This document shows, piece by piece, positions 43,546 through 52,942 of a stretch of DNA of 64,000 nucleotides. Positions within the stretch are counted from its first letter, which is position 1; each line of letters begins with the position of its first letter. Source of the DNA: Rhabdaerophilum sp. SD176 (GTDB lineage: Bacteria > Pseudomonadota > Alphaproteobacteria > Rhizobiales > Beijerinckiaceae); NCBI RefSeq assembly GCF_030143245.1, contig NZ_JARJNS010000001.1, positions 1-64,000 of the forward strand, written 5' to 3'. A model generated the notes under the pieces. That model made no database searches. It had not been told where the DNA came from and saw nothing but the letters and a program-made list of their open reading frames with translations. The position numbers were made by a program, and so were the translations under genes.

Positions 43546-44154
43546 TCAGCCCGGCAGGATCCACGGCGCCTCCGCAATGCGCCGGGCCCGGAAAGCGGTA
43601 ATCTCGCCGGCATGGCGGCGCGTCAGGTCGAGATCGTCCCAGCCATTGAGCAATTGCAGCCGGCGCACGGCATCGATGGCAAACGGGAAGGACCGATGAC
43701 CGATCTCGATCCGCAGGTCTTCGAGATCGACCTTGAGGCGTGGATGCTCGGCGCCTTCCAGCAAAGCGAGGATCGTCTCGGCATCTTCCGGGCTGACCTG
43801 CGCCGGCAGAAGGCCGTTCTTGACGGCATTCGAGGCGAAGATATCGCCGAAGGACGGAGCGATCACGCAGCGTATGCCAAAATCCCACAGCGCATAGACC
43901 GCCGCCTCGCGTGAGGAGCCGGTACCGAAATTCCGCCGCGCGACAACAATCGCCGCCCCGGCATGGCGGGCCTCGTCGAGCATAAAGCCGAGGCTCTGCC
44001 CATCCGGACCGAAGCGGAGATCATGCAGCAGGAAGCGGCCATAGCCCTCGCTGCGCGGCCGGCTCATGAAACGGGCAGGGATGAGCTGGTCCGTATCGAC
44101 ATTGGCGAGGCCGAGCGGGCAGGTGGTGGCTTCAAGATGGATGAAACGTTCCAT
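43546..44154 (-). CDS. leuD: LeuD-like dehydratase small subunit (3-isopropylmalate dehydratase family)
   Basis: The 202-residue swivelling-domain subunit shows VDTDQLIPARFM, RNFGTGSSREAAVYALWDFGIRCVI (pieces: RNFGTGSSREAA) and SFGDIFASNAVKNGLLP, the LeuD landmarks. With the LeuC-like protein it forms an aconitase-type hydro-lyase. It could be ordinary leucine biosynthesis, but the gene sits inside a catabolic operon with lyase, hydantoinase and importer genes. This favours hydration of a substituted maleate (citraconate, dimethylmaleate or maleate) to a malate. It starts three bases after the leuC-like stop. Confidence 0.9.
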   Translation of the reverse strand: MERFIHLEATTCPLGLANVDTDQLIPARFMSRPRSEGYGRFLLHDLRFGPDGQSLGFMLDEARHAGAAIVVARRNFGTGSSREAAVYALWDFGIRCVIAPSFGDIFASNAVKNGLLPAQVSPEDAETILALLEGAEHPRLKVDLEDLRIEIGHRSFPFAIDAVRRLQLLNGWDDLDLTRRHAGEITAFRARRIAEAPWILPG

Positions 44155-44157
44155 GGA

Positions 44158-45558
44158 TCAGCCTCCGGCCAACTTGCGCAGGTCCGTCAGCCGCCCGGTA
44201 ACGGCAGCTGCGGCGACCATGGCCGGCGACATCAGATGCGTCCGGGCATCCTTGCCCTGCCGGCCGCGGAAATTCCGGTTCGTCGTCGATGCGCACCGTT
44301 CGCCAGCGGCAACAAGGTCACCATTCATGCCGACACACATGGAACAGCCGGAATCCGCCCATTCCAGCCCGGCCTCTCGGAAGATCAGGTCGAGCCCCTC
44401 GCGCTCGGCCTGCGCTTTCACGCGCGACGATCCGGGCGAAACCAGCCCGGGCACGATGGCCTTGCGGCCCCGCAGGACAGAAGCCGCCGCCCGCAGATCC
44501 TCGATCCGCGCATTGGTGCAGGAACCGATGAAGACCCGGTCGACCCTGACATCCTCGAGCCGCATCCCCGCTTCAAGTCCCATATAGTCGATGGCCTGCT
44601 GCAGATAGCCGGCGCGGGCGGGATCGGTTTCTTCCGCAGGGTCCGGCACCCGGGCATTGATCGGCAGGGCATCCTCGGGGCTCACACCCCAGGTGACAAG
44701 CGGCGCGATGGCCGAGGCGTCGAGCGCAATGTCACGGTCAAAGACCGCGTCCGGATCGCTGGCAAGGCCACGCCAGACCGCTTCTGCCCGATCGAACGCT
44801 TCTCCCTCCGGTGCGAGCGGCCGGCCCTGGAGATAGGCGAAGGTCACGGTATCGGGCGCAACCATGGCGCAGCGTGCACCGGCCTCGATCGACATGTTGC
44901 AAAGCGTCAGCCGCCCTTCCATGGACAGCGCGGAAATCACCTCGCCGGCATATTCCAGCGCGTGGCCCCGCGCGCCATCGGCGCCGATCGTGCGGATCAC
45001 ATGCAAGGCAAGGTCCTTGGCGCTGAGGCCGGGCGCCAGTGTGCCTTCGATCCGGATCCGCATGCGTTTCGGCTTCCGCTGCCAGAGCGTTTGCGTCATC
45101 AGCACATGCGCCACTTCCGACGCGCCGATCCCGAAGGCATAGGCGCCGAGCGCGCCGTGGGTGGAGGTGTGGCTGTCACCGCAGACGACAAGCAGGCCGG
45201 GCAGGGTCAGCCCCTGTTCCGGCCCCACGACATGGACAATCCCCTGATCGGGATCCTCGAGGCCGAAGAGCCGGAAACCATGCCGCGCGGCGTTGGCGGA
45301 AAGCCGCTCGACCATGCCGGCAATCTCCGGATTGTCGATCGCGGGGCGGTTCCGCGTGGGCACGTAATGATCGGCCACGCCGAAGGTCAGGGCCGGTTCG
45401 GCCACGGGCAGGCCGCGCGCCTCCACCTGCCGGAAAGCATGGTGCGAACCCTCATGCACGAAATGCCGGTCGACCCAGAGCAGGCTCTCGCCATCCTCGC
45501 GCGTGACGATGACATGGCTGTCCCATACCTTGTCGAAAAGCGTCCGGGCCTGTTTCAT
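44158..45558 (-). CDS. leuC: LeuC-like dehydratase large subunit (3-isopropylmalate dehydratase family)
   Basis: The 466-residue aconitase-family subunit keeps the three 4Fe-4S ligands: one Cys in FIGSCTNARIEDL and two in GCSMCVGMN. It also has CGDSHTSTHGALGAYAFGIGASEVAHVL (pieces: CGDSHTSTHGA, GIGASEVAHVL) and NRNFRGRQG. Length equals LeuC. The reaction is hydration/dehydration at a 2-substituted malate. Operon context (see leuD entry) suggests a catabolic paralogue related in use to maleate hydratase or dimethylmaleate hydratase, but sequence alone does not exclude isopropylmalate. A ten-base gap separates it from the isochorismatase-fold gene. Confidence 0.9.
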   Translation of the reverse strand: MKQARTLFDKVWDSHVIVTREDGESLLWVDRHFVHEGSHHAFRQVEARGLPVAEPALTFGVADHYVPTRNRPAIDNPEIAGMVERLSANAARHGFRLFGLEDPDQGIVHVVGPEQGLTLPGLLVVCGDSHTSTHGALGAYAFGIGASEVAHVLMTQTLWQRKPKRMRIRIEGTLAPGLSAKDLALHVIRTIGADGARGHALEYAGEVISALSMEGRLTLCNMSIEAGARCAMVAPDTVTFAYLQGRPLAPEGEAFDRAEAVWRGLASDPDAVFDRDIALDASAIAPLVTWGVSPEDALPINARVPDPAEETDPARAGYLQQAIDYMGLEAGMRLEDVRVDRVFIGSCTNARIEDLRAAASVLRGRKAIVPGLVSPGSSRVKAQAEREGLDLIFREAGLEWADSGCSMCVGMNGDLVAAGERCASTTNRNFRGRQGKDARTHLMSPAMVAAAAVTGRLTDLRKLAGG

Positions 45559-45567
45559 CGGCGCGCC

Positions 45568-46173
45568 TTATCCGATTTCCGCCAGCATCTCGGCAATGGT
45601 GGCGATGCGGGCCACCGGGCGCAAGGCCTCGATGGCCGTCCGGTGGGTTTCCGGCGAGAAGGCCGCACAGCCATCCTCGAGCACGATGGCGTCGATATCC
45701 CGCACATGCGCCTCGCGCACGGTCGAGGCGACACCGCCATTGGTCACGATACCCGCCACAACAAGCTGGCTGATACCGGTCTTGCGCAAAACCCATTCGA
45801 GGCGGCTCATATAGAACGCCGAATAGGCGACCTTCTCCACCGCGATATCCACCGGCTGCAGCGCATCCACCGTACGCTGCCCCCAGCTGCCCGGGGCAAA
45901 ATCGCCCTTGGCGAGGAAGGGCCGGAGCTGCTTCAGATGCGGTGAGATGATCGGCTCACCGCCCCGGCCCGGCACCAGCGTGAACTGGGTGGCCAGAACC
46001 GGCGCGCCGTTTCGGCGGAAGGCCTCCGCCAGCGGCGCCAGCCGGGCAGGCAGGGCGGCGATCTCCGCCGCCCCCTGGCCCGCGCGTCCATAGGCCCCCT
46101 TCGGATCGAGGAAATCGTTCTGCAGGTCCACCAGAAGGAGGCCCGCTTTGGCCAGGTCGAATGGCGCGGCCAT
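45568..46173 (-). CDS. Isochorismatase-fold hydrolase lacking the catalytic Cys
   Basis: The 201-residue protein has the isochorismatase/nicotinamidase fold with the conserved Asp16 (LLVDLQNDF) and Lys114 (VEKVAYSAF). The nucleophile position, normally Cys in a T-x-x-C-V motif, reads T144-N-G-G147-V, so Cys is Gly. Amidases of the family (nicotinamidase, maleamate amidase) need that Cys. True isochorismatases and E. coli YecD also lack it. It may therefore hydrolyse a non-amide bond or have another role. Its ATG overlaps the hyuA stop, so it belongs to the operon. Confidence 0.88.
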   Translation of the reverse strand: MAAPFDLAKAGLLLVDLQNDFLDPKGAYGRAGQGAAEIAALPARLAPLAEAFRRNGAPVLATQFTLVPGRGGEPIISPHLKQLRPFLAKGDFAPGSWGQRTVDALQPVDIAVEKVAYSAFYMSRLEWVLRKTGISQLVVAGIVTNGGVASTVREAHVRDIDAIVLEDGCAAFSPETHRTAIEALRPVARIATIAEMLAEIG

Positions 46174-48236
46174 CAGCTGTCCCTTTCCACGATGAGATTG
46201 CCGAAGGCATCAACCCGCGCCGCGAGCCCGGGATCCACGACAATCGTGGAATCCGGTTGTTCGAGAATGGCCGGACCGGCGATCCGCGCCCCGACCGGCA
46301 GGTCGAGCCGGGCATAGATGGCCGTGTCATGCCAACCACCGGCAAACCAGACCGGCCGCGTGCCGGTCCGTGCCCCTTCAAGCGTGGTCGTACCGGAAGG
46401 CGCGAGCGCCGCGAGGTCGAATTCGGGCCTGCGGCCGATGGCCGCCGTACGGAGATTGACGACTTTCACCGGGATTCCAGGGAGCAACCGCGAGAAAGCC
46501 CGCGAATAGGCCGCCTCGAAGGCCGCGCGAACATCAGCCTCGGTGAGCTCGACCCTCCCGCCCTGCAAGGTGGCGGCCAGCGGAACGGCAACCGTATGCG
46601 TCTGCCCGAGATAATGCATGTCGAGCTCATAGGCGATGTCGATCCGCGTGACCGAGAGCGAGGCGCAAGCCACCACCGCGCGGGCCGCCTCGCCGGTCTC
46701 GACCATCCGGCGTGTCAACGCGCCGGTATCGAGCCCGTCGAGCATGAGATTGACCGTCGCCACCTCGTCATGCCGGATATCTGCAATGATGCAGCCCAAC
46801 GCCGAGGTAATCCCGGGATAGCGCGGCACCAGCGCCGAGCGCAGGCCGACCTCATGGATCAGCGCTCCGACATGCAGCGCACCGCCGCCGCCAAAGGGTA
46901 CGGCGGTGAATTTTGTCGGATCATGGCCGCGCTCGATGGAGACGAGCCGGATCGCCCCGGCCATTTTCGCGTTCGCGACCCGGACAATCGCCTCGGCCGC
47001 CGCCTCGACCGAAAGACCCAGCCTGTCTCCGATCGAAGCGCCGATGGCCGCCCGCGCGGCTTCCACATCGAGCCGCTTCAGCTTTCCGCCGATCGGCTTG
47101 TCGGCATTGATCCGCCCGAGCACAATATTCGCATCGGTCAGCGTCGGGCGGGTATTGCCCTGCGCATAGGCGACAGGGCCCGGCCGCGAGCCTGCGCTTT
47201 CCGGCCCGACGGCAAGCAGACCGCCCTTGTCGACATGGGCAATCGAGCCACCGCCGGCCCCGATCGTGGTGATTTCGATCATCGGCGTCCGGACGACGAG
47301 GCCGAAATCGATCGTCGTCTGCGCCGCCAGAGCGGCCTCGCCGCCGGCGACGAGCGAAACATCGAAGGACGTGCCACCGAGATCGGCGGTCACGATATCC
47401 GGGAAACCGGCCGCGCGGGCAATCGCCGCCGCCGCGATAACCCCGGCCGCCGGGCCTGAAAGCGCGGTGCGGACCGGGAATTTCCGGGCCACCGCGGTCG
47501 ACATCACCCCGCCATTGGACTGGACGATATGGAAGGACCCGCCGAACCCGTCCGCCGCCAGCGCGTTTTCCAGCTTGGCCAGATAGGACGCCACAACCGG
47601 CTGGAGATAGGCATTGAGCGCCAGCGTGGAAGTGCGCTCGAATTCGCGGATCTCCGGCAGCAACTGGTGCGAGGCCGCGACATGGTCATTCGGCCAGACC
47701 GCCTTCACCGCTGCATAGGCGGCTTTCTCGTTGGCCGGATTGGCATAGGCATTGATGAAGACGATGGCCACGGCCTCGGCCCCTGCGGCCAGCAACGCGC
47801 GCGCAGCCTCCTGGCATTCCGAAGCAGAAACGGCCTGCCGCACCGTCCCATCGGCCAGCACGCGCTCGGCAACGCCGAGCCGCATGTCGCGGCTGGCGAC
47901 AGGTTCGAAATCGCCCCAGAGGCCCCAGGTTTTCGGACGGTCGCGACGGCGCATCTCAAGCACGTCGCGGAAGCCCGCGGTGGTGATCAGCCCGATCCGC
48001 GCGCCCTTACGCTCAAGCAGCGCATTCGTGCCGACAGTCGTGCCATGCACGATGGCGCCCAGGCGGGCAATCGCGTCAAGCTGGCGCAGCCCGTCGATGA
48101 ACCCCACCGCCTCGTCGCCACGGTTCGACGGAACCTTGGCCACGCGGAAGCTGCGGGTGGCCTCGTCGAAATAGGCGAGATCGGTGAACGTGCCGCCGAC
48201 ATCGACACCGACGATCGAGCTCTGGCCCTTGCTCAT
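46173..48236 (-). CDS. hyuA: Hydantoinase/oxoprolinase subunit A (HyuA family)
   Basis: The 687-residue protein has the N-terminal ATPase-like GVDVGGTFTDLAYFD, VHGTTVGTNALLERKGARIGLITTAGFRDVLE (pieces: HGTTVGTNALLERKG), SNGGVMS, and the C-terminal hydantoinase A fold. The family uses ATP to activate a cyclic amide (5-oxoproline, N-methylhydantoin, caprolactam) for hydrolysis; relatives are acetone carboxylase subunits. With the adjacent HyuB it should open a lactam or imide ring. It overlaps both neighbours. Substrate is unknown; the downstream hydratase/lyase genes suggest a C4-C6 cyclic imide or lactam. Confidence 0.93.
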   Translation of the reverse strand: MSKGQSSIVGVDVGGTFTDLAYFDEATRSFRVAKVPSNRGDEAVGFIDGLRQLDAIARLGAIVHGTTVGTNALLERKGARIGLITTAGFRDVLEMRRRDRPKTWGLWGDFEPVASRDMRLGVAERVLADGTVRQAVSASECQEAARALLAAGAEAVAIVFINAYANPANEKAAYAAVKAVWPNDHVAASHQLLPEIREFERTSTLALNAYLQPVVASYLAKLENALAADGFGGSFHIVQSNGGVMSTAVARKFPVRTALSGPAAGVIAAAAIARAAGFPDIVTADLGGTSFDVSLVAGGEAALAAQTTIDFGLVVRTPMIEITTIGAGGGSIAHVDKGGLLAVGPESAGSRPGPVAYAQGNTRPTLTDANIVLGRINADKPIGGKLKRLDVEAARAAIGASIGDRLGLSVEAAAEAIVRVANAKMAGAIRLVSIERGHDPTKFTAVPFGGGGALHVGALIHEVGLRSALVPRYPGITSALGCIIADIRHDEVATVNLMLDGLDTGALTRRMVETGEAARAVVACASLSVTRIDIAYELDMHYLGQTHTVAVPLAATLQGGRVELTEADVRAAFEAAYSRAFSRLLPGIPVKVVNLRTAAIGRRPEFDLAALAPSGTTTLEGARTGTRPVWFAGGWHDTAIYARLDLPVGARIAGPAILEQPDSTIVVDPGLAARVDAFGNLIVERDS

Positions 48237-49972
48237 GATGCCGCCCCGTTTCTCAGCGTGGCCGTTGACGCCGCATCGACATCACCGCCGGCATCGAGCG
48301 CCACGCCGTAGACTTCACGCGCCACGTTGGCGCCGATCAACCCCTGCCGGACATCCCGTGCCACTGCGACGGGATCCCGCGCCATCGGCGGCCCCCAGCC
48401 GCCCCCGCCGGGCGATTGCAGCCGGATTTCCTGTCCGGGCGCGATCCGGACACCGGTGATCTTCGAGGCCATGGGCGGTGATTGCAGGCCATTCTCGCTT
48501 TGCCAATGGAAGAGGTTCAGCGCCCCGGGCTCGCCGCCGGCCACGCCGAACGGCGCATAGCGCCCGCGTTCGCCGAGCAAGGCCACTTCCGCGCCGCCTT
48601 CCGCCAGAACCTCGAGCGCGTAGACTGCGCCGACACCGCCGCGATGCTTTCCCGCGCCGGCGCTGTCCGGCCGCAGGCCCCATTCGGTGAACATCACCGG
48701 ATAGGAGGCTTCGAGAATCTCCGCCGGCGGCATCGTGGCGGTCGAGATCGGGTTGTTGGAATGGTTGAGGCCATCCGTTTCCGGATTGCCGCCCAGCCCG
48801 CCACCGAAAAACGAGAACATCACCCAACGATCGCCATTGGCCCGGTGGCCGGCGACGGACAGGGCGTTGATCGTGCCGAAGGGCGCCGCCGTGGCACGGG
48901 CAGGATCCGCCTGGGCGAGGGCGCCGAACACCACGCCGATCATCCGCAGGATCGTCTCGGTATAGCCGGCCACGGGGCGCGGCGCAGAAACGCCGAGGAA
49001 GCTGTTGTCGGAAATCTCGAAGGTGATCGGCCTCAGGCAGCCGGCATTGGCCGGCACTTCCGTGAAAACATGCTTCAGCGCGACATAGCAGGCTGCGACC
49101 GCCGTCGACCGCGCAATATTCACCGGCCCCCGGCAGGCGGGCGAGGAGCGCGAGAAATCGAGCACCATCGTCTCGCCGGCAATCGTCAGGTCGAGCGCGA
49201 TGGTCAGCCGCTCGTCGGTGATGCCATCATTGTCGAGATAATCCTCGAACGTGTAGGTACCGTCGGGCAAGGCGGCGATGTTGTCGCGCATCAACCGCTC
49301 GGCCCGCTGCGAGGCGGCCTCCAGCGCGGCCTCGACAACGGCATCGCCATATTCGTCAATCAAAGCCTGGAACCGCCGCTCGCCAAGATCGAGCGCATTG
49401 AGCTGGCCGTTGAGATCGCCCCAGTTGGAACGGGGAACACGGCTGTTGGCCTGAAGGATATCGACGATATCCTGCTGCATCACGCCCTTGCGGAACAGCT
49501 TCACCGGCGGGATCAACACGCCTTCCTGGAAGCTCTCCACCGCCTTGGGATTGTAGCCGCCGGGCACATTGCCGCCGATATCGAGCCAATGCCCGACCGA
49601 GGCGAGCCAGGCGAAGATCCGCCCCTGCCGCATCAGCGGCTTGACCAGCCGGAAATCGTTGAGATGCGTGCCGCCGGCGTAAGGATCGTTGAACAGGAAG
49701 ACATCGCCTTCCTCGAGTCCGCCATCCCGTGCCACCTTGTCGATCACCGCCTTCACGGCAAAGGCCATGGCGCCGACGAAGATCGGCAGGCCGTTCTGGC
49801 CCTGCACCAGCGTGTCGCCGGTCTCGGGGTGGTAGAGCCCGTGGCAGGCATCGCGCGCCTCCGCGATGATCGGGTTGAAGGCCGAGCGATAGAGCGTGGC
49901 GTCCATTTCGTCGGCAATCTGCTCCAGCCGCCCGGTCAGGACGGCGAAGGTCACGGGGTCGAGCGCAATCAT
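48233..49972 (-). CDS. hyuB: Hydantoinase/oxoprolinase subunit B (HyuB family)
   Basis: The 579-residue protein matches HyuB: RDACHGLYHPETGDTLVQGQNGLPIFVGAM region (pieces: SEARDAC-like AEARDACHGL, QGQNGLPIFV), DVFLFNDPYAGGTHLNDF (FNDPYAGGTHLND) and the glycine-rich C-terminal SPGGGGWGPP. It forms a heteromeric ATP-dependent cyclic-amide hydrolase with HyuA. Both genes overlap by four bases, as do hyuB and the lyase gene upstream. No truncation seen. Confidence 0.93.
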   Translation of the reverse strand: MIALDPVTFAVLTGRLEQIADEMDATLYRSAFNPIIAEARDACHGLYHPETGDTLVQGQNGLPIFVGAMAFAVKAVIDKVARDGGLEEGDVFLFNDPYAGGTHLNDFRLVKPLMRQGRIFAWLASVGHWLDIGGNVPGGYNPKAVESFQEGVLIPPVKLFRKGVMQQDIVDILQANSRVPRSNWGDLNGQLNALDLGERRFQALIDEYGDAVVEAALEAASQRAERLMRDNIAALPDGTYTFEDYLDNDGITDERLTIALDLTIAGETMVLDFSRSSPACRGPVNIARSTAVAACYVALKHVFTEVPANAGCLRPITFEISDNSFLGVSAPRPVAGYTETILRMIGVVFGALAQADPARATAAPFGTINALSVAGHRANGDRWVMFSFFGGGLGGNPETDGLNHSNNPISTATMPPAEILEASYPVMFTEWGLRPDSAGAGKHRGGVGAVYALEVLAEGGAEVALLGERGRYAPFGVAGGEPGALNLFHWQSENGLQSPPMASKITGVRIAPGQEIRLQSPGGGGWGPPMARDPVAVARDVRQGLIGANVAREVYGVALDAGGDVDAASTATLRNGAAS

Positions 49973-50856
49973 GGCTGTCCTTCGTAGCTCTTGCCCAGGG
50001 CCAGCATCTCGGGCGTGCCGATCACGGCGTTGAGTTCGTCGAAATCGAACATGGCGTTGCGGAAACCGGCCGTCGTGCCGTTCTGCAGGAGGTTCCCGTA
50101 GAAGGCTTGCGCGGCATGGGCGATGGCCCGGACAATCCCGCCGGGGAAGATCACCAGCGCGAAGCCGAGGGCCTCGAGCTCCCGCGCGGCCGTGAGCGGC
50201 GTGCGCCCGCCCTCGACCATGTTCGCCATCAGCGGCAACGTGCCCTTGAGCGCCTCGGTGATGCGGGCCAGTTCCTCGACGCTGCCCGGCGCTTCGACGA
50301 AAAGCGCATCCGCGCCGCTCTCGGCATAGAGCGCTGCCCGGTCGATCGCGGCGGAAAACCCTTCGACGGCAATCGCATCGGTCCGGGCGATGATCAGCGT
50401 TTCGGCGGAATGGCGGGCATCGGCGGCAGCACGCAGCTTGCCGGCCATGTCGGCGGGCGAGATCAGCGTCTTGTCGGAGAGATGGCCGCAGCGCTTCGGA
50501 TAGGCCTGGTCCTCGATCTGCAGCGCATTGGCGCCCGCCCGCTCGAACAGGCGCATCGTCCGCTGCATGTTCAGCGCATTGCCATAACCGTTATCGGCAT
50601 CGACGATGAGCGACGTCGGCACGCGGTCGCGGATCAGGGCGATCGTCTCGACCACCTCGTTCATCGAGACGAGGCCGATATCGGGCCGGCCAAGCCGCGT
50701 ATAGGCAATGGCCGCACCCGAGAGATACAGCGCCTCTGCCCCCGCATCGGTGGCGATGGAGGCGCTGAGCGCATCATAGATGCCGGGCGCGAGCAGGATC
50801 GGCCGGCGGTTCAGCCGTGCCTTCAGCCCGGGAATGTCATGTCCGTTCTGGCTCAT
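49969..50856 (-). CDS. Isocitrate lyase/PEP mutase-superfamily lyase
   Basis: The 295-residue TIM-barrel protein has the metal-binding VDADNGYGNA, ALQIEDQAYPKRCGHL with the catalytic loop K-R-C-G-H, and IIARTDA, so lyase rather than mutase chemistry is expected. Relatives include methylisocitrate lyase, 2,3-dimethylmalate lyase, oxaloacetate hydrolase and carboxyphosphonoenolpyruvate mutase. In this operon a substituted malate from the LeuCD-like enzyme is a fitting substrate, giving pyruvate or glyoxylate plus an acid. It overlaps hyuB and prpD-like genes by four bases each. Confidence 0.9.
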   Translation of the reverse strand: MSQNGHDIPGLKARLNRRPILLAPGIYDALSASIATDAGAEALYLSGAAIAYTRLGRPDIGLVSMNEVVETIALIRDRVPTSLIVDADNGYGNALNMQRTMRLFERAGANALQIEDQAYPKRCGHLSDKTLISPADMAGKLRAAADARHSAETLIIARTDAIAVEGFSAAIDRAALYAESGADALFVEAPGSVEELARITEALKGTLPLMANMVEGGRTPLTAARELEALGFALVIFPGGIVRAIAHAAQAFYGNLLQNGTTAGFRNAMFDFDELNAVIGTPEMLALGKSYEGQP

Positions 50857-52238
50857 GAGAGGGCCTCGCCAAGCGTGAGGAAAGCGCGGGTGGAGGGAAG
50901 GGTTTCAAGCGCGAGAGCCTGGGTGACCACCGCCTCCGCGCGCCGGGGACCAAGGAGCGGGTCGGCGATTTCGCGGAATTTGGCAATCACATCATCGGCG
51001 CTGTAGGGATCCTCGGTATCGCCCCTGTTGGTGCGGACCTCCGCGACGAGGCTCTCGCCGGAGGTGAGCGTCACCGTAACCCGTGCCGGCCGCAAGCCGG
51101 GCAGCATCGCGGTGAGGGAGGGGTCTTCCTGCACCTCGACCCGCCGGGCAAGGGCGCGTGTGGTCTCGTCCGCCCGGGCGGCGTCGCGGAACGCATCCAA
51201 TGTCGCCGCGCCGTTGACGATCGTCGTCGCAAGCCCGAAGGGCAGCGAGAATTTCGCGGCGAGCATGTTGTCCGGCGCCGGATGGTCGAGCTGCGCCGCC
51301 CAGACATAGGTCTCGACCCGGATGGCGCGGATGGCATCCGGCTGAAGCGGCTTCCCGTGCTGCCGCGTGATCTCCATCAGCGCGTCGATGGCACCATGGG
51401 TGTAGCGGCAGGCGGCATGGCGCTTGAAATAGTTCCGGGCGACTTCCCAGCGCGTGCCGAGCGCCTCGGTCATCACCGCCGGCTCCCAGTTTTCGGCGGC
51501 AATCCCGCCATAGACCGAGCCCACACCGTCCGCCTCTCCCGTAAAGCCGGCTTCGGCAAGCTCCCAGGCCATCAGCCCGAGCATATTGGAAAAGCCGGCA
51601 TAGCTGTTCCGGATGGTTGCCCCTTCCAGCATGGTCCGGCGGCTTGTCGTCAGGCCGAGCGAGGAGGCGACATTGATCGTCGAGAGCATCCGGCCCGGCC
51701 CGGCGCGGTTCAGCGCCGCCACGCCGAGCGCCGCCCCCACGACACCCCAGGTGCCGTGCGGATGCATGGTCACACGCAGTTTCGAGGCCATGCCGATGCG
51801 GGCACCGATCTCGTAGCCGAGGATCAGGGCCCGGAGGAAGGCCGCACCGGAAACATCGCGCAGCCGGGCCGAGGCCATCAGGGCCGGGAAGACATGGATC
51901 CCCGGATGGCCGCGCGCATACTGGTTGCCTTCGTCGATCTCCAGCATCGTGCCGGCTGTGCCGTCGAGGAAGGCCTCCAGCGCCGGCGATCCGGATTTCC
52001 GCGCCTTGAAGCTCTTGCCGAGCCGCCGCGCGGCCTGCTGCACTTCCGGCTCCGTCCGGCCGGCGAGGATCGCGCCGAGGCAATCCAAAGCCACCAGCCG
52101 CGCGCGGCTGACCGCCTCTGGAGACATGTCCCGCAATTTCGTCCGGGAGGCGAAGCGGCTCCATTGCCGCAACCATGCCGGGTGCTTGCCGGTAACGAGG
52201 CGGGAGGCGGGAACCACGCCATGGGACAGCGTTTTCAT
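50853..52238 (-). CDS. MmgE/PrpD-family protein
   Basis: The 461-residue protein belongs to MmgE/PrpD. Characterised members include 2-methylcitrate dehydratase, cis-aconitate decarboxylase and iminodisuccinate epimerase. Visible family parts are RLVALDCLGAILAGR, DEGNQYARGHPGIHVFPA (EGNQYARGHPG), RMGMASKLRV-like IGMASKLRVTMHPHGTWG, and YKRHAACRYTHGAIDA-like FKRHAACRYTHGAID. It may dehydrate or isomerise a di- or tricarboxylate in the pathway of this operon. The ATG at 52238 has GGGG eight bases upstream; a GTG at 52244 overlaps the livF stop. Confidence 0.9.
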   Translation of the reverse strand: MKTLSHGVVPASRLVTGKHPAWLRQWSRFASRTKLRDMSPEAVSRARLVALDCLGAILAGRTEPEVQQAARRLGKSFKARKSGSPALEAFLDGTAGTMLEIDEGNQYARGHPGIHVFPALMASARLRDVSGAAFLRALILGYEIGARIGMASKLRVTMHPHGTWGVVGAALGVAALNRAGPGRMLSTINVASSLGLTTSRRTMLEGATIRNSYAGFSNMLGLMAWELAEAGFTGEADGVGSVYGGIAAENWEPAVMTEALGTRWEVARNYFKRHAACRYTHGAIDALMEITRQHGKPLQPDAIRAIRVETYVWAAQLDHPAPDNMLAAKFSLPFGLATTIVNGAATLDAFRDAARADETTRALARRVEVQEDPSLTAMLPGLRPARVTVTLTSGESLVAEVRTNRGDTEDPYSADDVIAKFREIADPLLGPRRAEAVVTQALALETLPSTRAFLTLGEALS

Positions 52239-52240
52239 CG

Positions 52241-52942
52241 TCACATCCCCAGATAGGTCTTCTCGAGTTCGGGATCGCGCGCCAGAACGCTGGCCTCGCC
52301 TGACAGCGCAACGGCGCCATTGGCAAGGACATAGGCGCGGGCGGCGAGTTCGAGCGATTGCACGACATTCTGCTCGACCAGCATCACCGCCAGCCCCTGT
52401 GCCGCAATGCTGGCAATGAGCTGGAACAGCTCTTCGACCAGCAGCGGCGACAGGCCGAGCGAGGGCTCGTCAAGGATCAGCAGCTTCGGCTCGGCCATCA
52501 GGCCGCGCCCGATCGCCAGCATCTGCTGCTCGCCGCCGGAAAGCGTGCCGGCAAACTGCCCCTCGCGCTCGCGAAGGCGCGGGAAGGTGGTAAAAGCCTG
52601 CTCGAGATTGCGGTTCCGGTTGGCCCGGGCACGGCGATAGGCGCCGAGTTCGAGGTTTTCCCGCACGGTCATGTTGGGAAAGATCTTGCGTCCCTCGGGA
52701 ACATGGATCAGCCCGCGCGCGACAATGCCGGCGGCATCCAGCCGCTCGATCGCCTCGCCCTCAAAACGGATGCTCCCGCGATCCGGGCGGATCAGGCCGG
52801 AAAGCGCACGGTTCAGCGTGGTCTTGCCGACGCCGTTTGCCCCGAGCACGGCGACAATCTCGCCCGCGCCGACCGATAGCGACACGCCCCGCAGCACGGG
52901 CATGGCGCCATATCCGGCTACCAGATCCTGCACCTCAAGCAT
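52241..52942 (-). CDS. livF: Liv-type ABC transporter ATP-binding protein LivF
   Basis: The 233-residue ATPase has Walker A GANGVGKTT, LIHVPEGRKIFPNMTV (a LivF hallmark), signature LSGGEQQML, and Walker B LLILDEPSLGL; the switch position reads EQN as in most LivF proteins. It pairs with LivG on the LivHM permease. Start at 52942 overlaps the livG 3' end by eight bases. Confidence 0.93.
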   Translation of the reverse strand: MLEVQDLVAGYGAMPVLRGVSLSVGAGEIVAVLGANGVGKTTLNRALSGLIRPDRGSIRFEGEAIERLDAAGIVARGLIHVPEGRKIFPNMTVRENLELGAYRRARANRNRNLEQAFTTFPRLREREGQFAGTLSGGEQQMLAIGRGLMAEPKLLILDEPSLGLSPLLVEELFQLIASIAAQGLAVMLVEQNVVQSLELAARAYVLANGAVALSGEASVLARDPELEKTYLGM

